From Streptomyces sp. NBC_00576 (GTDB lineage: Bacteria > Actinomycetota > Actinomycetes > Streptomycetales > Streptomycetaceae), in the NCBI RefSeq assembly GCF_036345175.1, contig NZ_CP107780.1, forward strand, positions 9,176,001 to 9,240,000: a stretch of 64,000 bases of DNA, in the 5' to 3' direction. Numbering within the stretch: position 1 is the stretch's first letter; each line of letters opens with the position of its first letter. Below, in pieces: positions 25,426 through 34,230 of the stretch. The notes beneath the pieces are model-generated. The model did not search any database. It worked only from the letters and a program-made list of their open reading frames with translations, and was not told the origin of the DNA. Made by a program: the position numbers and the translations under genes.

Positions 25426-26387
25426 GCGACCTGCGGGGGCGGCTGACGGACGGCGCGTACGCGGTGGGCTGGAGCGCCGTCAAGATGCTCCCGGAGCCCG
25501 TCGCCGCCCGGCTCGGGCGGACCATCGCCGACCTCGCCTGGAAGCGGCGCGGAGAGCGCGTACGACGGCTCGAATCGAACTACGCGCGCGTGGTGCCCGA
25601 CGCGACACCACAGCGCCTCGCCGAACTGTCCCGCGCGGGCATGCGTTCGTATCTGCGCTACTGGATGGAGTCCTTCCGGCTCCCGGCGTGGAGCCCGGAG
25701 CGGGTGAAGTCGGGTTTCGATGCGAAGGACCTGCACCACCTGACCGACGGTCTGGCCTCGGGCCGGGGCGTGATCCTCGCGCTTCCGCACCTGGGCAACT
25801 GGGACCTGGCCGGTGCCTGGGTCACCACGAAGCTGGAGACACGGTTCACGACGGTCGCCGAGCGCCTGAAGCCGGAGACGCTGTACGACCGGTTCGTCGC
25901 CTATCGCGAGGGCCTGGGCATGGAGGTTCTGCCGCACAACGGCGGTACCGCGTTCGGCACCCTGGCGCGGCGGCTGCGGGACGGCGGCCTGGTCTGCCTG
26001 GTCGCCGACCGGGACCTGTCCGCCTCGGGCGTCGAGGTGAAGTTCTTCGGCGACGCGGCCCGGATGCCGGCCGGTCCGGCCCTGCTGGCCCAGCAGACGG
26101 GCGCGCTCCTGCTCCCGGTGACCCTGTGGTACGACGACTCGCCGGTCATGCGGGGACGGATTCATCCGCCGATCGAGGTACCCGGGACAGGTACGAAGGC
26201 CGAGAAGACGTCTGTCATGACACAGGCGCTGGCCGATGCCTTCGCCACGGGAATCGCCGACCACCCGGAGGACTGGCACATGCTTCAGCGGCTGTGGCTC
26301 GCGGATCTCGACCCCGCGAAGGATCCGGAGAAGAGCACCGTGAGCACGAACGGTGTCGTGCGGGACCCCGAGAAGGGGACCCCGTGA
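25422..26387 (+). CDS. phosphatidylinositol mannoside acyltransferase (HtrB/LpxL-like)
   Basis: A 321-aa lysophospholipid acyltransferase-family protein with the catalytic HX4D motif (H123-LGNW-D128 in ALPHLGNWDLAG) and the later PAGPALLAQQTGA acceptor motif. In mycobacteria the equivalent gene (PatA) acylates PIM. It is translationally coupled on both sides by GTGA overlaps with pgsA and pimA, so the three enzymes are probably made together. A membrane-associated soluble domain is expected. Confidence 0.88.
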   Translation: MSDLRGRLTDGAYAVGWSAVKMLPEPVAARLGRTIADLAWKRRGERVRRLESNYARVVPDATPQRLAELSRAGMRSYLRYWMESFRLPAWSPERVKSGFDAKDLHHLTDGLASGRGVILALPHLGNWDLAGAWVTTKLETRFTTVAERLKPETLYDRFVAYREGLGMEVLPHNGGTAFGTLARRLRDGGLVCLVADRDLSASGVEVKFFGDAARMPAGPALLAQQTGALLLPVTLWYDDSPVMRGRIHPPIEVPGTGTKAEKTSVMTQALADAFATGIADHPEDWHMLQRLWLADLDPAKDPEKSTVSTNGVVRDPEKGTP

Positions 26388-27550
26388 AGATCGGTATCGT
26401 CTGCCCGTACTCCTGGGACGTACCGGGCGGCGTCCAGTTCCACATCCGCGACCTGGCCGAGTACTTCATCCGCCTCGGCCACGAGGTCTCCGTCCTCGCC
26501 CCCGCCGACGACGACACCCCGCTCCCGCCGTACGTCGTCTCGGCCGGCCGCGCGGTCCCGGTGCCGTACAACGGCTCGGTGGCCCGGCTGAACTTCGGCT
26601 TGCTGTCGGCGGCCCGGGTGCGGAGGTGGCTGCACGACGGCGAGTTCGACGTGATCCACATCCATGAGCCGGCCTCGCCCTCACTGGGTCTGCTGGCCTG
26701 CTGGGCCGCGCAGGGCCCGATCGTGGCCACCTTCCACACCTCGAACCCGCGCTCCCGGGCCATGATCGCCGCGTACTCGATTCTCCAGGCCGCCCTGGAG
26801 AAGATCAGCGCCCGGATCGCGGTGAGCGAGTACGCCCGGCGCACGCTGGTGGAACACCTGGGCGGCGACGCGGTCGTCATCCCGAACGGCGTCGACGTCG
26901 ACTCCTTCGCCGGGGCCAAGCCGAAGCCCGAGTGGCAGGGCGACACGATCGGCTTCATCGGCCGCATCAACGAACCCCGCAAGGGTCTGCCGGTCCTGAT
27001 GAAGGCGCTCCCGAAGATCCTGGCCGCCCGTCCCGCGACGAGGCTGCTGGTCGCGGGCCGCGGCGACGAGGAGGAGGCGCTGGAGGGCCTGCCGACCGAG
27101 ATGCGCTCGCGGGTCGAGTTCCTGGGCATGGTCAGCGACCAGGACAAGGCACGGCTGCTGCGCAGCGTGGACGTGTACATCGCACCCAACACCGGCGGGG
27201 AGAGCTTCGGGATCATCCTGGTCGAGGCACTGTCGGCGGGCGCACCGGTCCTGGCCTCGGATCTCGACGCCTTCGCCCAGGTCCTGGACCACGGAGCGGC
27301 GGGTGAACTCTTCACCAACGAGGACGCGGACGCCCTGGCCGCCGCGGCCGTACGGCTCCTGGGCGACCCCGGCCGCCGCGCCGAGCTGCGGGAGCGGGGC
27401 AGCGCCCATGTGCGGCGGTTCGACTGGTCGACGGTCGGGGCGGACATCCTGTCCGTGTACGAGACGGTGACGGACGGTACGACAGCAGTCGCGGCGGACG
27501 AGCGGACGGCAACGGGACTGATGGCGCGACTGGGACTGGCGCGGGACTGA
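26384..27550 (+). CDS. pimA: phosphatidylinositol alpha-mannosyltransferase
   Basis: A 388-aa GT4 (GT-B fold) enzyme that adds the first mannose to phosphatidylinositol. Features are the N-terminal VKIGIVCPYSWDVPGGVQ with the donor-side glycine loop, HIHEPASPSLG, GFIGRINEPRKG and the EX7E motif in NTGGESFGIILVEAL. GTG 26384 lies in the stop of the acyltransferase gene. The gene is followed by a copy of the dispersed repeat. Confidence 0.92.
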   Translation: MKIGIVCPYSWDVPGGVQFHIRDLAEYFIRLGHEVSVLAPADDDTPLPPYVVSAGRAVPVPYNGSVARLNFGLLSAARVRRWLHDGEFDVIHIHEPASPSLGLLACWAAQGPIVATFHTSNPRSRAMIAAYSILQAALEKISARIAVSEYARRTLVEHLGGDAVVIPNGVDVDSFAGAKPKPEWQGDTIGFIGRINEPRKGLPVLMKALPKILAARPATRLLVAGRGDEEEALEGLPTEMRSRVEFLGMVSDQDKARLLRSVDVYIAPNTGGESFGIILVEALSAGAPVLASDLDAFAQVLDHGAAGELFTNEDADALAAAAVRLLGDPGRRAELRERGSAHVRRFDWSTVGADILSVYETVTDGTTAVAADERTATGLMARLGLARD

Positions 27551-27586
27551 GCGGGGCCGCGGCCTTTGGCAGTGGCCGGCACCATC

Positions 27587-27659
27587 CAGCCTGTCCGGCG
27601 TTTGAGGACGAGGCCCGTTCAGGGCCGTAAGGCGGGGGTCTGAGGGCGGCAGCCCCCAG
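27587..27659 (+). repeat. dispersed two-hairpin extragenic repeat, copy B
   Basis: Begins CAGCCTGTCCGGCGTTTGAG; the two hairpins GGCCC-GTTCA-GGGCC and GGGC/GCCC follow, with GTCTGAGGGCGGCAGCCCCC in place of the perfect right stem. It starts 37 bases after the pimA stop and is probably the operon terminator. Confidence 0.85.
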
Positions 27660-27719
27660 GGGACGACCAGGTGAGGAACTTCGCGAAACCAGCGGAGCGC
27701 CCATGTAGCGTTGCCGCCC

Positions 27720-28265
27720 GTGACCGCAACCCTCATCTGGATCCTTGTCGGGCTCGTCGCGATCGGCCTCTACCTGAGCTGGACCGCCGGGCGGCTCGAC
27801 CGTCTGCACGCCCGCATCGACGCCACGCGCGCCGGCCTCGACGCGCAGTTGCTGCGCCGGGCCTCCGTCGCCCAGGAGTTGGCGACGGCGGGCGTCCTCG
27901 ATCCGGCCGCCTCGATCGTGCTGTACGAGGCGGCGCACGCCGCGCGGCAGGCCGAGGAGGAGCAGCGGGAGGTCGCCGAGAGCGAGCTGAGCCAGGCGCT
28001 GCGGGCCGTCTTCGGGGAGGTGGCGCAGGTCGAGGCGGTGCGGGAGGTGCCCGGCGGGGAGGCGGCGGCGCGTGAGCTGACCGAGGCGGTGATCAGGGTG
28101 CCGATGGCTCGGCGGTTCCACAACGACGCGGTGCGGGCGGCGCGGGCGTTGCGGCGGCATCGGAAGGTGCGGTGGTTCCGGCTGGCGGGGCATGCGCCGT
28201 TTCCGCTTGCGTTCGAGATGGACGACGAGCCGCCGACGGCATTGGCGGAGCGTGCGCCGGTGTAG
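27720..28265 (+). CDS. LemA-like single-span membrane protein
   Basis: About 181 aa. An N-terminal membrane segment (TLIWILVGLVAIGLYLSW) is followed by a long helical, charged domain (ARIDATRAGLDAQLLRRASV and an acidic AEEEQREVAESELSQ), the general plan of LemA-type proteins. Motif-level support is thin, so this may be only a convergent architecture. The GTG at 27720 is chosen; a TTG at 27711 would add three residues. It sits between pimA and pdxS, each side separated by a copy of the repeat. Function unknown. Confidence 0.55.
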   Translation: MTATLIWILVGLVAIGLYLSWTAGRLDRLHARIDATRAGLDAQLLRRASVAQELATAGVLDPAASIVLYEAAHAARQAEEEQREVAESELSQALRAVFGEVAQVEAVREVPGGEAAARELTEAVIRVPMARRFHNDAVRAARALRRHRKVRWFRLAGHAPFPLAFEMDDEPPTALAERAPV

Positions 28266-28299
28266 AGGGTGGTTTCTTCGCCCCCCGCTCCTGGTCTTT

Positions 28300-28366
28300 C
28301 AGCCCGTCCGGCATTTGAGGACAAGGCCCGTTCAGGGCCGTAGGGGTCTGGGGGCGCAGCCCCCAG
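28300..28366 (+). repeat. dispersed two-hairpin extragenic repeat, copy C
   Basis: CAGCCCGTCCGGCATTTGAG, then GGCCC-GTTCA-GGGCC and CTGGGGGC-GCAGCCCCCAG. It starts 34 bases after the LemA-like gene stop. It is almost identical to copy A, with one base change in the first block and a shorter G run between hairpins. Confidence 0.85.
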
Positions 28367-28495
28367 GGATGGGACGGGCAGGGGCGGCGGGGGCGAAAAC
28401 GATCCACCGGCTCCCCATTGGCCCTTGCTGTGGCCTGGTCCCCTCGCGTTTCCTCAGTACTGCAGCAACCCTCTTTCACCGAGTGAGGTCAAACC

Positions 28496-29410
28496 GTGTC
28501 CAGCACGCTCTACAACTCCGCCCAGACGCCCGAAACCGGCACCGCCCGCGTGAAGCGCGGCATGGCCGAGCAGCTCAAGGGCGGTGTGATCATGGACGTG
28601 GTCAACGCCGAGCAGGCCAAGATCGCCGAGGACGCCGGCGCCGTCGCCGTCATGGCCCTGGAGCGGGTCCCCGCGGACATCCGCAAGGACGGCGGCGTGG
28701 CCCGTATGTCCGACCCGGACATGATCGAGGGCATCATCGAGGCCGTGTCCATCCCGGTCATGGCGAAGTCCCGCATCGGTCACTTCGTCGAGGCCCAGGT
28801 CCTGCAGTCCCTCGGCGTCGACTACATCGACGAGTCCGAGGTGCTGACCCCCGCCGACGAGGTCAACCACTCCGACAAGTGGGCCTTCACCACTCCCTTC
28901 GTCTGCGGTGCCACCAACCTCGGTGAGGCCCTGCGCCGTATAGCCGAGGGCGCGGCGATGATCCGCTCCAAGGGCGAGGCCGGTACCGGCAACGTCGTGG
29001 AGGCCGTCCGCCACCTGCGGCAGATCAAGAACGAGATCGCCCGTCTGCGCGGCTACGACAACAACGAGCTGTACGCCGCCGCCAAGGACCTGCGCGCCCC
29101 GTACGAGCTCGTCCAGGAGGTCGCCGAACTCGGCAAGCTGCCGGTCGTGCTGTTCTCCGCCGGCGGTGTGGCGACCCCCGCCGACGCCGCGCTCATGCGT
29201 CAGCTGGGCGCCGAGGGTGTCTTCGTCGGCTCCGGCATCTTCAAGTCCGGCGACCCCGCCAAGCGTGCCGCCGCCATCGTGAAGGCGACCACCTTCTACG
29301 ACGACCCGAAGATCATCGCGGATGCGTCCCGCAACCTCGGCGAGGCCATGGTCGGCATCAACTGCGACACGCTGCCCGAGGCCGAGCGCTACGCGAACCG
29401 GGGCTGGTAG
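28496..29410 (+). CDS. pdxS: pyridoxal 5'-phosphate synthase, lyase subunit
   Basis: A 304-aa (beta/alpha)8 enzyme that combines ribose 5-phosphate, glyceraldehyde 3-phosphate and ammonia into PLP. Conserved stretches are MDVVNAEQAKIAEDAGAVAV, ALERVPADIRKDGGVARMSD and AKSRIGHFVEAQ; the latter two carry lysines of the active site. It is a GTG-start gene 5 bases upstream of pdxT, which supplies ammonia. Confidence 0.96.
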   Translation: MSSTLYNSAQTPETGTARVKRGMAEQLKGGVIMDVVNAEQAKIAEDAGAVAVMALERVPADIRKDGGVARMSDPDMIEGIIEAVSIPVMAKSRIGHFVEAQVLQSLGVDYIDESEVLTPADEVNHSDKWAFTTPFVCGATNLGEALRRIAEGAAMIRSKGEAGTGNVVEAVRHLRQIKNEIARLRGYDNNELYAAAKDLRAPYELVQEVAELGKLPVVLFSAGGVATPADAALMRQLGAEGVFVGSGIFKSGDPAKRAAAIVKATTFYDDPKIIADASRNLGEAMVGINCDTLPEAERYANRGW

Positions 29411-29415
29411 CACTC

Positions 29416-30048
29416 ATGAACGACACCCCCGTCGTAGGTGTCCTGGCCCTCCAGGGCGACGTGCAGGAGCACCTCATCGCCCTGGCCGAGGCGGACGCTC
29501 TGGCCAGGCCGGTGCGGCGCCCCGAGGAACTCGCCGAAGTGGATGGCCTGATCATCCCCGGCGGTGAGTCCACCACCATCTCCAAGCTGGCCGTCCTCTT
29601 CGGCGTGATGGAGCCCCTCCGCGCGCGCGTGCGCGCCGGAATGCCCGTCTACGGCACCTGCGCCGGCATGATCATGCTCGCCGACAAGATCCTCGACCCG
29701 CGCTCGGGCCAGGAGACCGTCGGCGGCATCGACATGATCGTGCGGCGCAACGCCTTCGGACGCCAGAACGAGTCCTTCGAAGCGGCGGTCGACGTGCGGG
29801 GCGTGGAGGGCGATCCTGTGGAGGGAGTCTTCATCCGTGCCCCCTGGGTCGAGTCCGTGGGCGCCGAGGCCGAGGTGCTCGCCGAGCACGCCGGTCACAT
29901 CGTCGCCGTCCGTCAGGGCAACGCGCTCGCCACGTCGTTCCACCCGGAACTCACCGGCGACCACCGCGTCCACTCTCTGTTCGTCGGCATGGTGCGGGCC
30001 CACATGGCACGGCCTACGGGCGCGGACCGTGCAGCGGAGTCCTTGTAG
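29416..30048 (+). CDS. pdxT: pyridoxal 5'-phosphate synthase, glutaminase subunit
   Basis: A 210-aa class I glutamine amidotransferase-like glutaminase. It shows GVLALQGDVQEH, the nucleophile cysteine in YGTCAGMIML, and the His-Glu pair in SFHPELTGDHRVH. It delivers ammonia to PdxS in a 12+12 complex. The last codons (TTG TAG) lie close to a TAGGAT that might act as -10 for the next gene. Confidence 0.95.
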   Translation: MNDTPVVGVLALQGDVQEHLIALAEADALARPVRRPEELAEVDGLIIPGGESTTISKLAVLFGVMEPLRARVRAGMPVYGTCAGMIMLADKILDPRSGQETVGGIDMIVRRNAFGRQNESFEAAVDVRGVEGDPVEGVFIRAPWVESVGAEAEVLAEHAGHIVAVRQGNALATSFHPELTGDHRVHSLFVGMVRAHMARPTGADRAAESL

Positions 30049-30096
30049 GATCTCTGGGGTTCGTACAGAGATGGGTTACGCGAAGGAGACAGGCAG

Positions 30097-30849
30097 ATGT
30101 CCGGCCACTCTAAATGGGCTACGACGAAGCACAAGAAGGCCGTGATCGACGCCAAGCGCGGCAAGCTCTTCGCGAAGATGATCAAGAACATCGAGGTTGC
30201 GGCACGAACGGGCGGCGCCGACCCGGCCGGTAACCCGACGCTTTTCGACGCCATCCAGAAGGCCAAGAAGAGCTCGGTTCCGAACAAGAACATCGACTCC
30301 GCGGTCAAGCGCGGCGCAGGCCTCGAAGCCGGTGGCGCCGACTACGAGACGATCATGTACGAGGGTTACGGCCCCAACGGTGTCGCGGTGCTCATCGAGT
30401 GCCTCACCGACAACCGCAACCGCGCCGCCTCGGACGTCCGCGTCGCCATGACCCGCAACGGCGGCAACATGGCCGACCCCGGCTCCGTCTCGTACCTCTT
30501 CAACCGCAAGGGCGTCATCGTCGTCCCCAAGGGTGAGCTGTCCGAGGACGATGTCCTGGGCGCTGTGCTGGAAGCCGGTGCCGAGGAGGTCAACGACCTC
30601 GGTGAGTCCTTCGAGGTCATCTCCGAGGCCACCGACCTGGTCGCGGTGCGCACCGCGCTCCAGGAAGGCGGCATCGATTACGACTCCGCCGACGCCAACT
30701 TCGTCCCGACCATGCAGGTCGAGCTGGACGAGGACGGCGCCAGGAAGATCTTCAAGCTGATCGACGCACTGGAGGACAGCGACGACGTGCAGAACGTCTT
30801 CGCCAACTTCGACGTCAGCGACGAGGTCATGGAGAAGGTCGACGCGTAG
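30097..30849 (+). CDS. YebC/PmpR-family regulator
   Basis: A 250-aa protein beginning MSGHSKWATTKHKKAVIDAK, the hallmark of the YebC family, with NIDSAVKRGAG and GYGPNGVAVLIEC. Family members are DNA-binding transcription regulators or, as more recently shown in some bacteria, help ribosomes at polyproline stretches. A strong GAAGGAGA precedes the ATG. It precedes ruvC, as in many bacteria. Confidence 0.93.
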   Translation: MSGHSKWATTKHKKAVIDAKRGKLFAKMIKNIEVAARTGGADPAGNPTLFDAIQKAKKSSVPNKNIDSAVKRGAGLEAGGADYETIMYEGYGPNGVAVLIECLTDNRNRAASDVRVAMTRNGGNMADPGSVSYLFNRKGVIVVPKGELSEDDVLGAVLEAGAEEVNDLGESFEVISEATDLVAVRTALQEGGIDYDSADANFVPTMQVELDEDGARKIFKLIDALEDSDDVQNVFANFDVSDEVMEKVDA

Positions 30850-30990
30850 CACTGCCGCGAGACGAGCGGTTCCGGCGGGCCGGTGGGACACGTCCTACCG
30901 GCCCGCCGCTGTTGTCAGTGGCAGCGGATAGCCTGACGGCAGTCAAAGATCACCGTCGACGGACCGCGACCGGACAGAGGGGTGGGGCGG

Positions 30991-31632
30991 GTGCGCGTAC
31001 TCGGAGTTGACCCGGGACTGACCCGATGCGGGGTCGGTGTCGTCGAGGGAGTCCCCGGACGCCCGCTGACGATGATCGGCGTCGGCGTCGTACGCACGCC
31101 GGCGGACGCCGAACTGGGCCTGCGACTCGTCGAGATCGAGCGGGGCATCGAGCAGTGGCTCGACGAGCACCGGCCCGAATTCGTCGCCGTGGAGCGGGTG
31201 TTCAGCCAGCACAACGTCCGTACGGTGATGGGCACGGCCCAGGCCAGTGCCGTCGCGATGCTGTGTGCGGCGCGGCGCGGCATCCCCGTCGCCCTGCACA
31301 CCCCCAGCGAGGTCAAGGCCGCCGTCACCGGCAGCGGACGCGCGGACAAGGCCCAGGTCGGCGCGATGGTGACCCGGTTGCTCCGGCTCGACGCGCCCCC
31401 CAAGCCGGCCGACGCCGCCGACGCCCTCGCGCTCGCCATCTGCCACATCTGGCGCGCACCCGCACAGACGCGCCTTCAGCAGGCCGTCGCGCAGAACCGG
31501 CTCCAGCAGGCCGTCGCGCAGAACCGGCTCCAGCAGGCCGTCGCTCTCCACAAGGCGCAGGCCAAAACACCTGCATCGAAAACAGCACCCGTGTCGACAA
31601 CAGCACTCGCCCCGAAAGGCCGCCCCGCATGA
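30991..31632 (+). CDS. ruvC: Holliday junction resolvase RuvC
   Basis: A 213-aa endonuclease that cuts Holliday junctions moved by RuvAB. Catalytic acids visible are D7 (GVDPGLT), E68 (VAVERV), D141 and D144 (PADAADALALA). GTG 30991 is preferred to the GTG at 30982 because AGAGGGG lies about 8 bases before it. The C-terminus is extended: after the catalytic core come three tandem nine-residue RLQQAVAQN repeats (161-187) and an alanine/threonine/proline tail, making the protein longer than the usual 165-190 aa. It overlaps ruvA (ATGA). Confidence 0.94.
   Translation: MRVLGVDPGLTRCGVGVVEGVPGRPLTMIGVGVVRTPADAELGLRLVEIERGIEQWLDEHRPEFVAVERVFSQHNVRTVMGTAQASAVAMLCAARRGIPVALHTPSEVKAAVTGSGRADKAQVGAMVTRLLRLDAPPKPADAADALALAICHIWRAPAQTRLQQAVAQNRLQQAVAQNRLQQAVALHKAQAKTPASKTAPVSTTALAPKGRPA
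31471..31551 (+). repeat. 27-bp tandem repeat inside ruvC
   Basis: Three units (31471-31497, 31498-31524, 31525-31551) of CGGCTCCAGCAGGCCGTCGC plus GCAGAAC. Each encodes RLQQAVAQN; units 1 and 2 differ at two bases, and the third diverges in its last seven. The frame is kept, so the array adds protein repeats rather than breaking the gene. Confidence 0.9.
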
Positions 31633-32237
31633 TCGCCTTCGTCAGCGGCCCGGTCGCCGCTCTCGCCCCTGACTCAGCGGTGGTCGAGGTGGGTGGCATC
31701 GGCATCGCCGTCCAGTGCGCCCCCAACACTCTGTCCGGCCTCCGGATGGGACAGCAGGCCAGACTCGCCACCTCCCTGGTGGTCCGCGAGGACTCCCTGA
31801 CCCTGTACGGCTTCCAGGACGACGACGAGCGGCAGACCTTCGAGCTGCTCCAGACCGCGAGCGGTGTCGGCCCCCGCCTCGCCCAGGCCATGCTGGCCGT
31901 CCACTCACCGGACGCCCTGCGCCGCGCGGTGGCCACGGCGGACGAGAAGGCGCTGATCGCGGTGCCCGGCATCGGCAAGAGGGGTGCCCAGAAGCTCCTC
32001 CTGGAGCTGAAGGACCGTCTCGGCGCGCCCCTCGGCACCGGCCCCGCCATCGGCTCCCCGATCACCACCGGCTGGCGCGACCAGCTGCACGCGGCCCTGA
32101 TCGGCCTCGGGTACGCGACCCGCGAGGCCGACGAGGCGGTGGCCGCCGTGACACCCCAGGCCGAGGCCGCCGAAGGCACACCCCAGGTGGGCCAGTTGCT
32201 GAAAGCGGCCCTGCAGACCCTCAACAGAGCCCGCTGA
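31629..32237 (+). CDS. ruvA: Holliday junction branch migration protein RuvA
   Basis: A 202-aa protein with the three RuvA domains: N-terminal OB fold (MIAFVSGPVAALAPDSAVVE), helix-hairpin-helix region (TASGVGPRLAQAML and VPGIGKRGAQKLLLELKDR), and a C-terminal domain (QLHAALIGLGYATREADEAV) that contacts RuvB. The ATG lies in the ruvC stop. Confidence 0.96.
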   Translation: MIAFVSGPVAALAPDSAVVEVGGIGIAVQCAPNTLSGLRMGQQARLATSLVVREDSLTLYGFQDDDERQTFELLQTASGVGPRLAQAMLAVHSPDALRRAVATADEKALIAVPGIGKRGAQKLLLELKDRLGAPLGTGPAIGSPITTGWRDQLHAALIGLGYATREADEAVAAVTPQAEAAEGTPQVGQLLKAALQTLNRAR

Positions 32238-32329
32238 CCGACAGAGTCGGCTGACCGGCGGCGCCCCGCCCCCGTGCACCCCCTCCTCCGCACGAACCAC
32301 CCGACCGACCGCGACCGCGAGGCAGACGC

Positions 32330-33403
32330 ATGAACTGGGACGACACGACCGACGAGACCACCGCCCCCGAGCGGCTCGTCGGTGCGTCCGCCGACGGTGA
32401 GGACCAGGCCGTCGAGGCCGCCCTGCGCCCCAAGGACCTGGACGAGTTCATCGGCCAGGAGAAGGTCCGCGAGCAGCTCGACCTCGTTCTGCGCGCCGCA
32501 CGCGCGCGTGGCGCCACCGCCGACCACGTACTGCTCTCCGGCGCCCCCGGCCTGGGCAAGACCACCCTCTCGATGATCATCGCGGCCGAGATGGGCGCCC
32601 CCATCCGCATCACCAGCGGACCCGCCATCCAGCACGCCGGTGACCTCGCGGCGATCCTCTCCTCCCTCCAGGAGGGAGAGGTCCTCTTCCTCGACGAGAT
32701 CCACCGCATGTCCCGGCCCGCCGAGGAGATGCTCTACATGGCGATGGAGGACTTCCGCGTCGACGTGATCGTCGGCAAGGGCCCCGGCGCCACCGCCATC
32801 CCCCTCGAACTGCCCCCGTTCACCCTGGTCGGCGCCACCACGCGCGCGGGACTGCTGCCGCCCCCGCTGCGCGACCGCTTCGGCTTCACCGCGCACATGG
32901 AGTTCTACGAACCGGCCGAGCTGCAGCGCGTCATCCACCGCTCCGCGAACCTCCTCGATGTCGAGATCGATACCGAGGGCGCTGCCGAGATCGCCGGCCG
33001 CTCGCGCGGTACCCCCCGTATCGCCAACCGGCTGCTGCGCCGCGTCAGGGACTACGCGCAGGTGAAGGCCGACGGCAGCATCACGCGCGACATCGCGCAG
33101 GCGGCCCTGAAGGTCTACGAGGTCGACGCCCGCGGTCTCGACCGCCTCGACCGGGGCGTCCTCGAAGCACTGCTCAAGCTGTTCGGCGGCGGCCCGGTCG
33201 GGCTCTCCACGCTGGCCGTCGCGGTGGGGGAGGAGCGGGAGACCGTCGAGGAGGTTGCCGAGCCCTTCCTCGTACGGGAGGGACTGCTGGCCCGTACCCC
33301 GCGCGGGCGGGTCGCGACGCCCGCCGCATGGGCGCATCTCGGCCTCACGCCGCCCCGTTCCACAACGGGGGGAAGCGGACAACAGGACCTGTTCAGGGCG
33401 TGA
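32330..33403 (+). CDS. ruvB: Holliday junction branch migration ATPase RuvB
   Basis: A 357-aa AAA+ motor. Walker A is GAPGLGKTTL, Walker B is LFLDEIHRM, sensor 1 is VGATTRAGLL, and the C-terminal winged helix contains RTPRGRVATPAAWAHLG. GAGG before ATG 32330 supports the start. It follows ruvA after 92 bases. Confidence 0.97.
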   Translation: MNWDDTTDETTAPERLVGASADGEDQAVEAALRPKDLDEFIGQEKVREQLDLVLRAARARGATADHVLLSGAPGLGKTTLSMIIAAEMGAPIRITSGPAIQHAGDLAAILSSLQEGEVLFLDEIHRMSRPAEEMLYMAMEDFRVDVIVGKGPGATAIPLELPPFTLVGATTRAGLLPPPLRDRFGFTAHMEFYEPAELQRVIHRSANLLDVEIDTEGAAEIAGRSRGTPRIANRLLRRVRDYAQVKADGSITRDIAQAALKVYEVDARGLDRLDRGVLEALLKLFGGGPVGLSTLAVAVGEERETVEEVAEPFLVREGLLARTPRGRVATPAAWAHLGLTPPRSTTGGSGQQDLFRA

Positions 33404-33578
33404 GGGCGCGGCAGCTCGCAGGCTCAGGAACCGTGGTGCCATGCTGAGCGTTGTTCCTGGAGTGCGGACTCGCTTAGACTCCGCCGATGCCGCCTTTGTA
33501 ACTTTGTAGGTGGCGCCGACCACACCCCCATCCACCAGGCCGCTCACCGACGCGGTAGTGCGAAGGAAATCCCGTCCC

Positions 33579-34085
33579 GTGAATATCGTGACCCTCCTCC
33601 CGTTCATTGTGCTCATCGGGGCCATGTTCCTGATGACCCGCTCGGCCAAGCGCAAGCAGCAGGCTGCCGCGCAGATGCGCAACGACATGCAGCCCGGCAC
33701 CGGTGTCCGCACGATCGGGGGCATCTATGCGACGGTCAAGGAAGTCAACGAGGAGACGGTTCTCCTTGACGCGGGCCCGGGTGTGGAGCTTCTCTTCGCG
33801 AAGAACGCCATCGGCGCTGTCCTCAGCGACGACGAGTACAACCGCATCGTTCACGGCATCGAGCACGACCTGAAGACCGACGAAAGCGTCGTCCCGGACG
33901 ACGCCTCCTCTCTCACCGAGACCGACGAGCCCTCCGACGACGCTTCCGCCGCTTCCGACGACAAGCCCATCGACCTCGGCAAGAAGGACGCGGCGGCCGA
34001 CGAGCCGTCCGACGAGACCGAGGCCGCCGAGGTGAAGGCGGAAGAAGAGCCGAAGAAGACCGACGGCGAGTCCGACGCGAAGTAG
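33579..34085 (+). CDS. yajC: preprotein translocase accessory subunit YajC
   Basis: A 168-aa protein with one N-terminal membrane span (VTLLPFIVLIGAMFLM) followed by RSAKRKQQAAAQMRNDMQPG and the YajC core (VRTIGGIYATVKEV, VELLFAKNAIGAV). The C-terminal 70 residues are a disordered Asp/Glu/Ala/Lys tail, longer than in enteric YajC. It acts with SecDF-SecYEG. GTG 33579 with upstream AAGGAA is the start; an upstream 23-residue in-frame extension is not protein-like. Confidence 0.9.
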   Translation: MNIVTLLPFIVLIGAMFLMTRSAKRKQQAAAQMRNDMQPGTGVRTIGGIYATVKEVNEETVLLDAGPGVELLFAKNAIGAVLSDDEYNRIVHGIEHDLKTDESVVPDDASSLTETDEPSDDASAASDDKPIDLGKKDAAADEPSDETEAAEVKAEEEPKKTDGESDAK

Positions 34086-34230
34086 CCGCGTTCCGGGGGA
34101 GGAGCGCGGCGCGATCCGCTCGCGTTACGTACCCCGGCACGTTCGGTTCTCGCAGGGAGTCCCGACACCATGTCATGGCCACCGGCCGCGCTGACCCGGC
34201 GCGAGGTGGCCCGAGAGGGAGTACGAGAAG

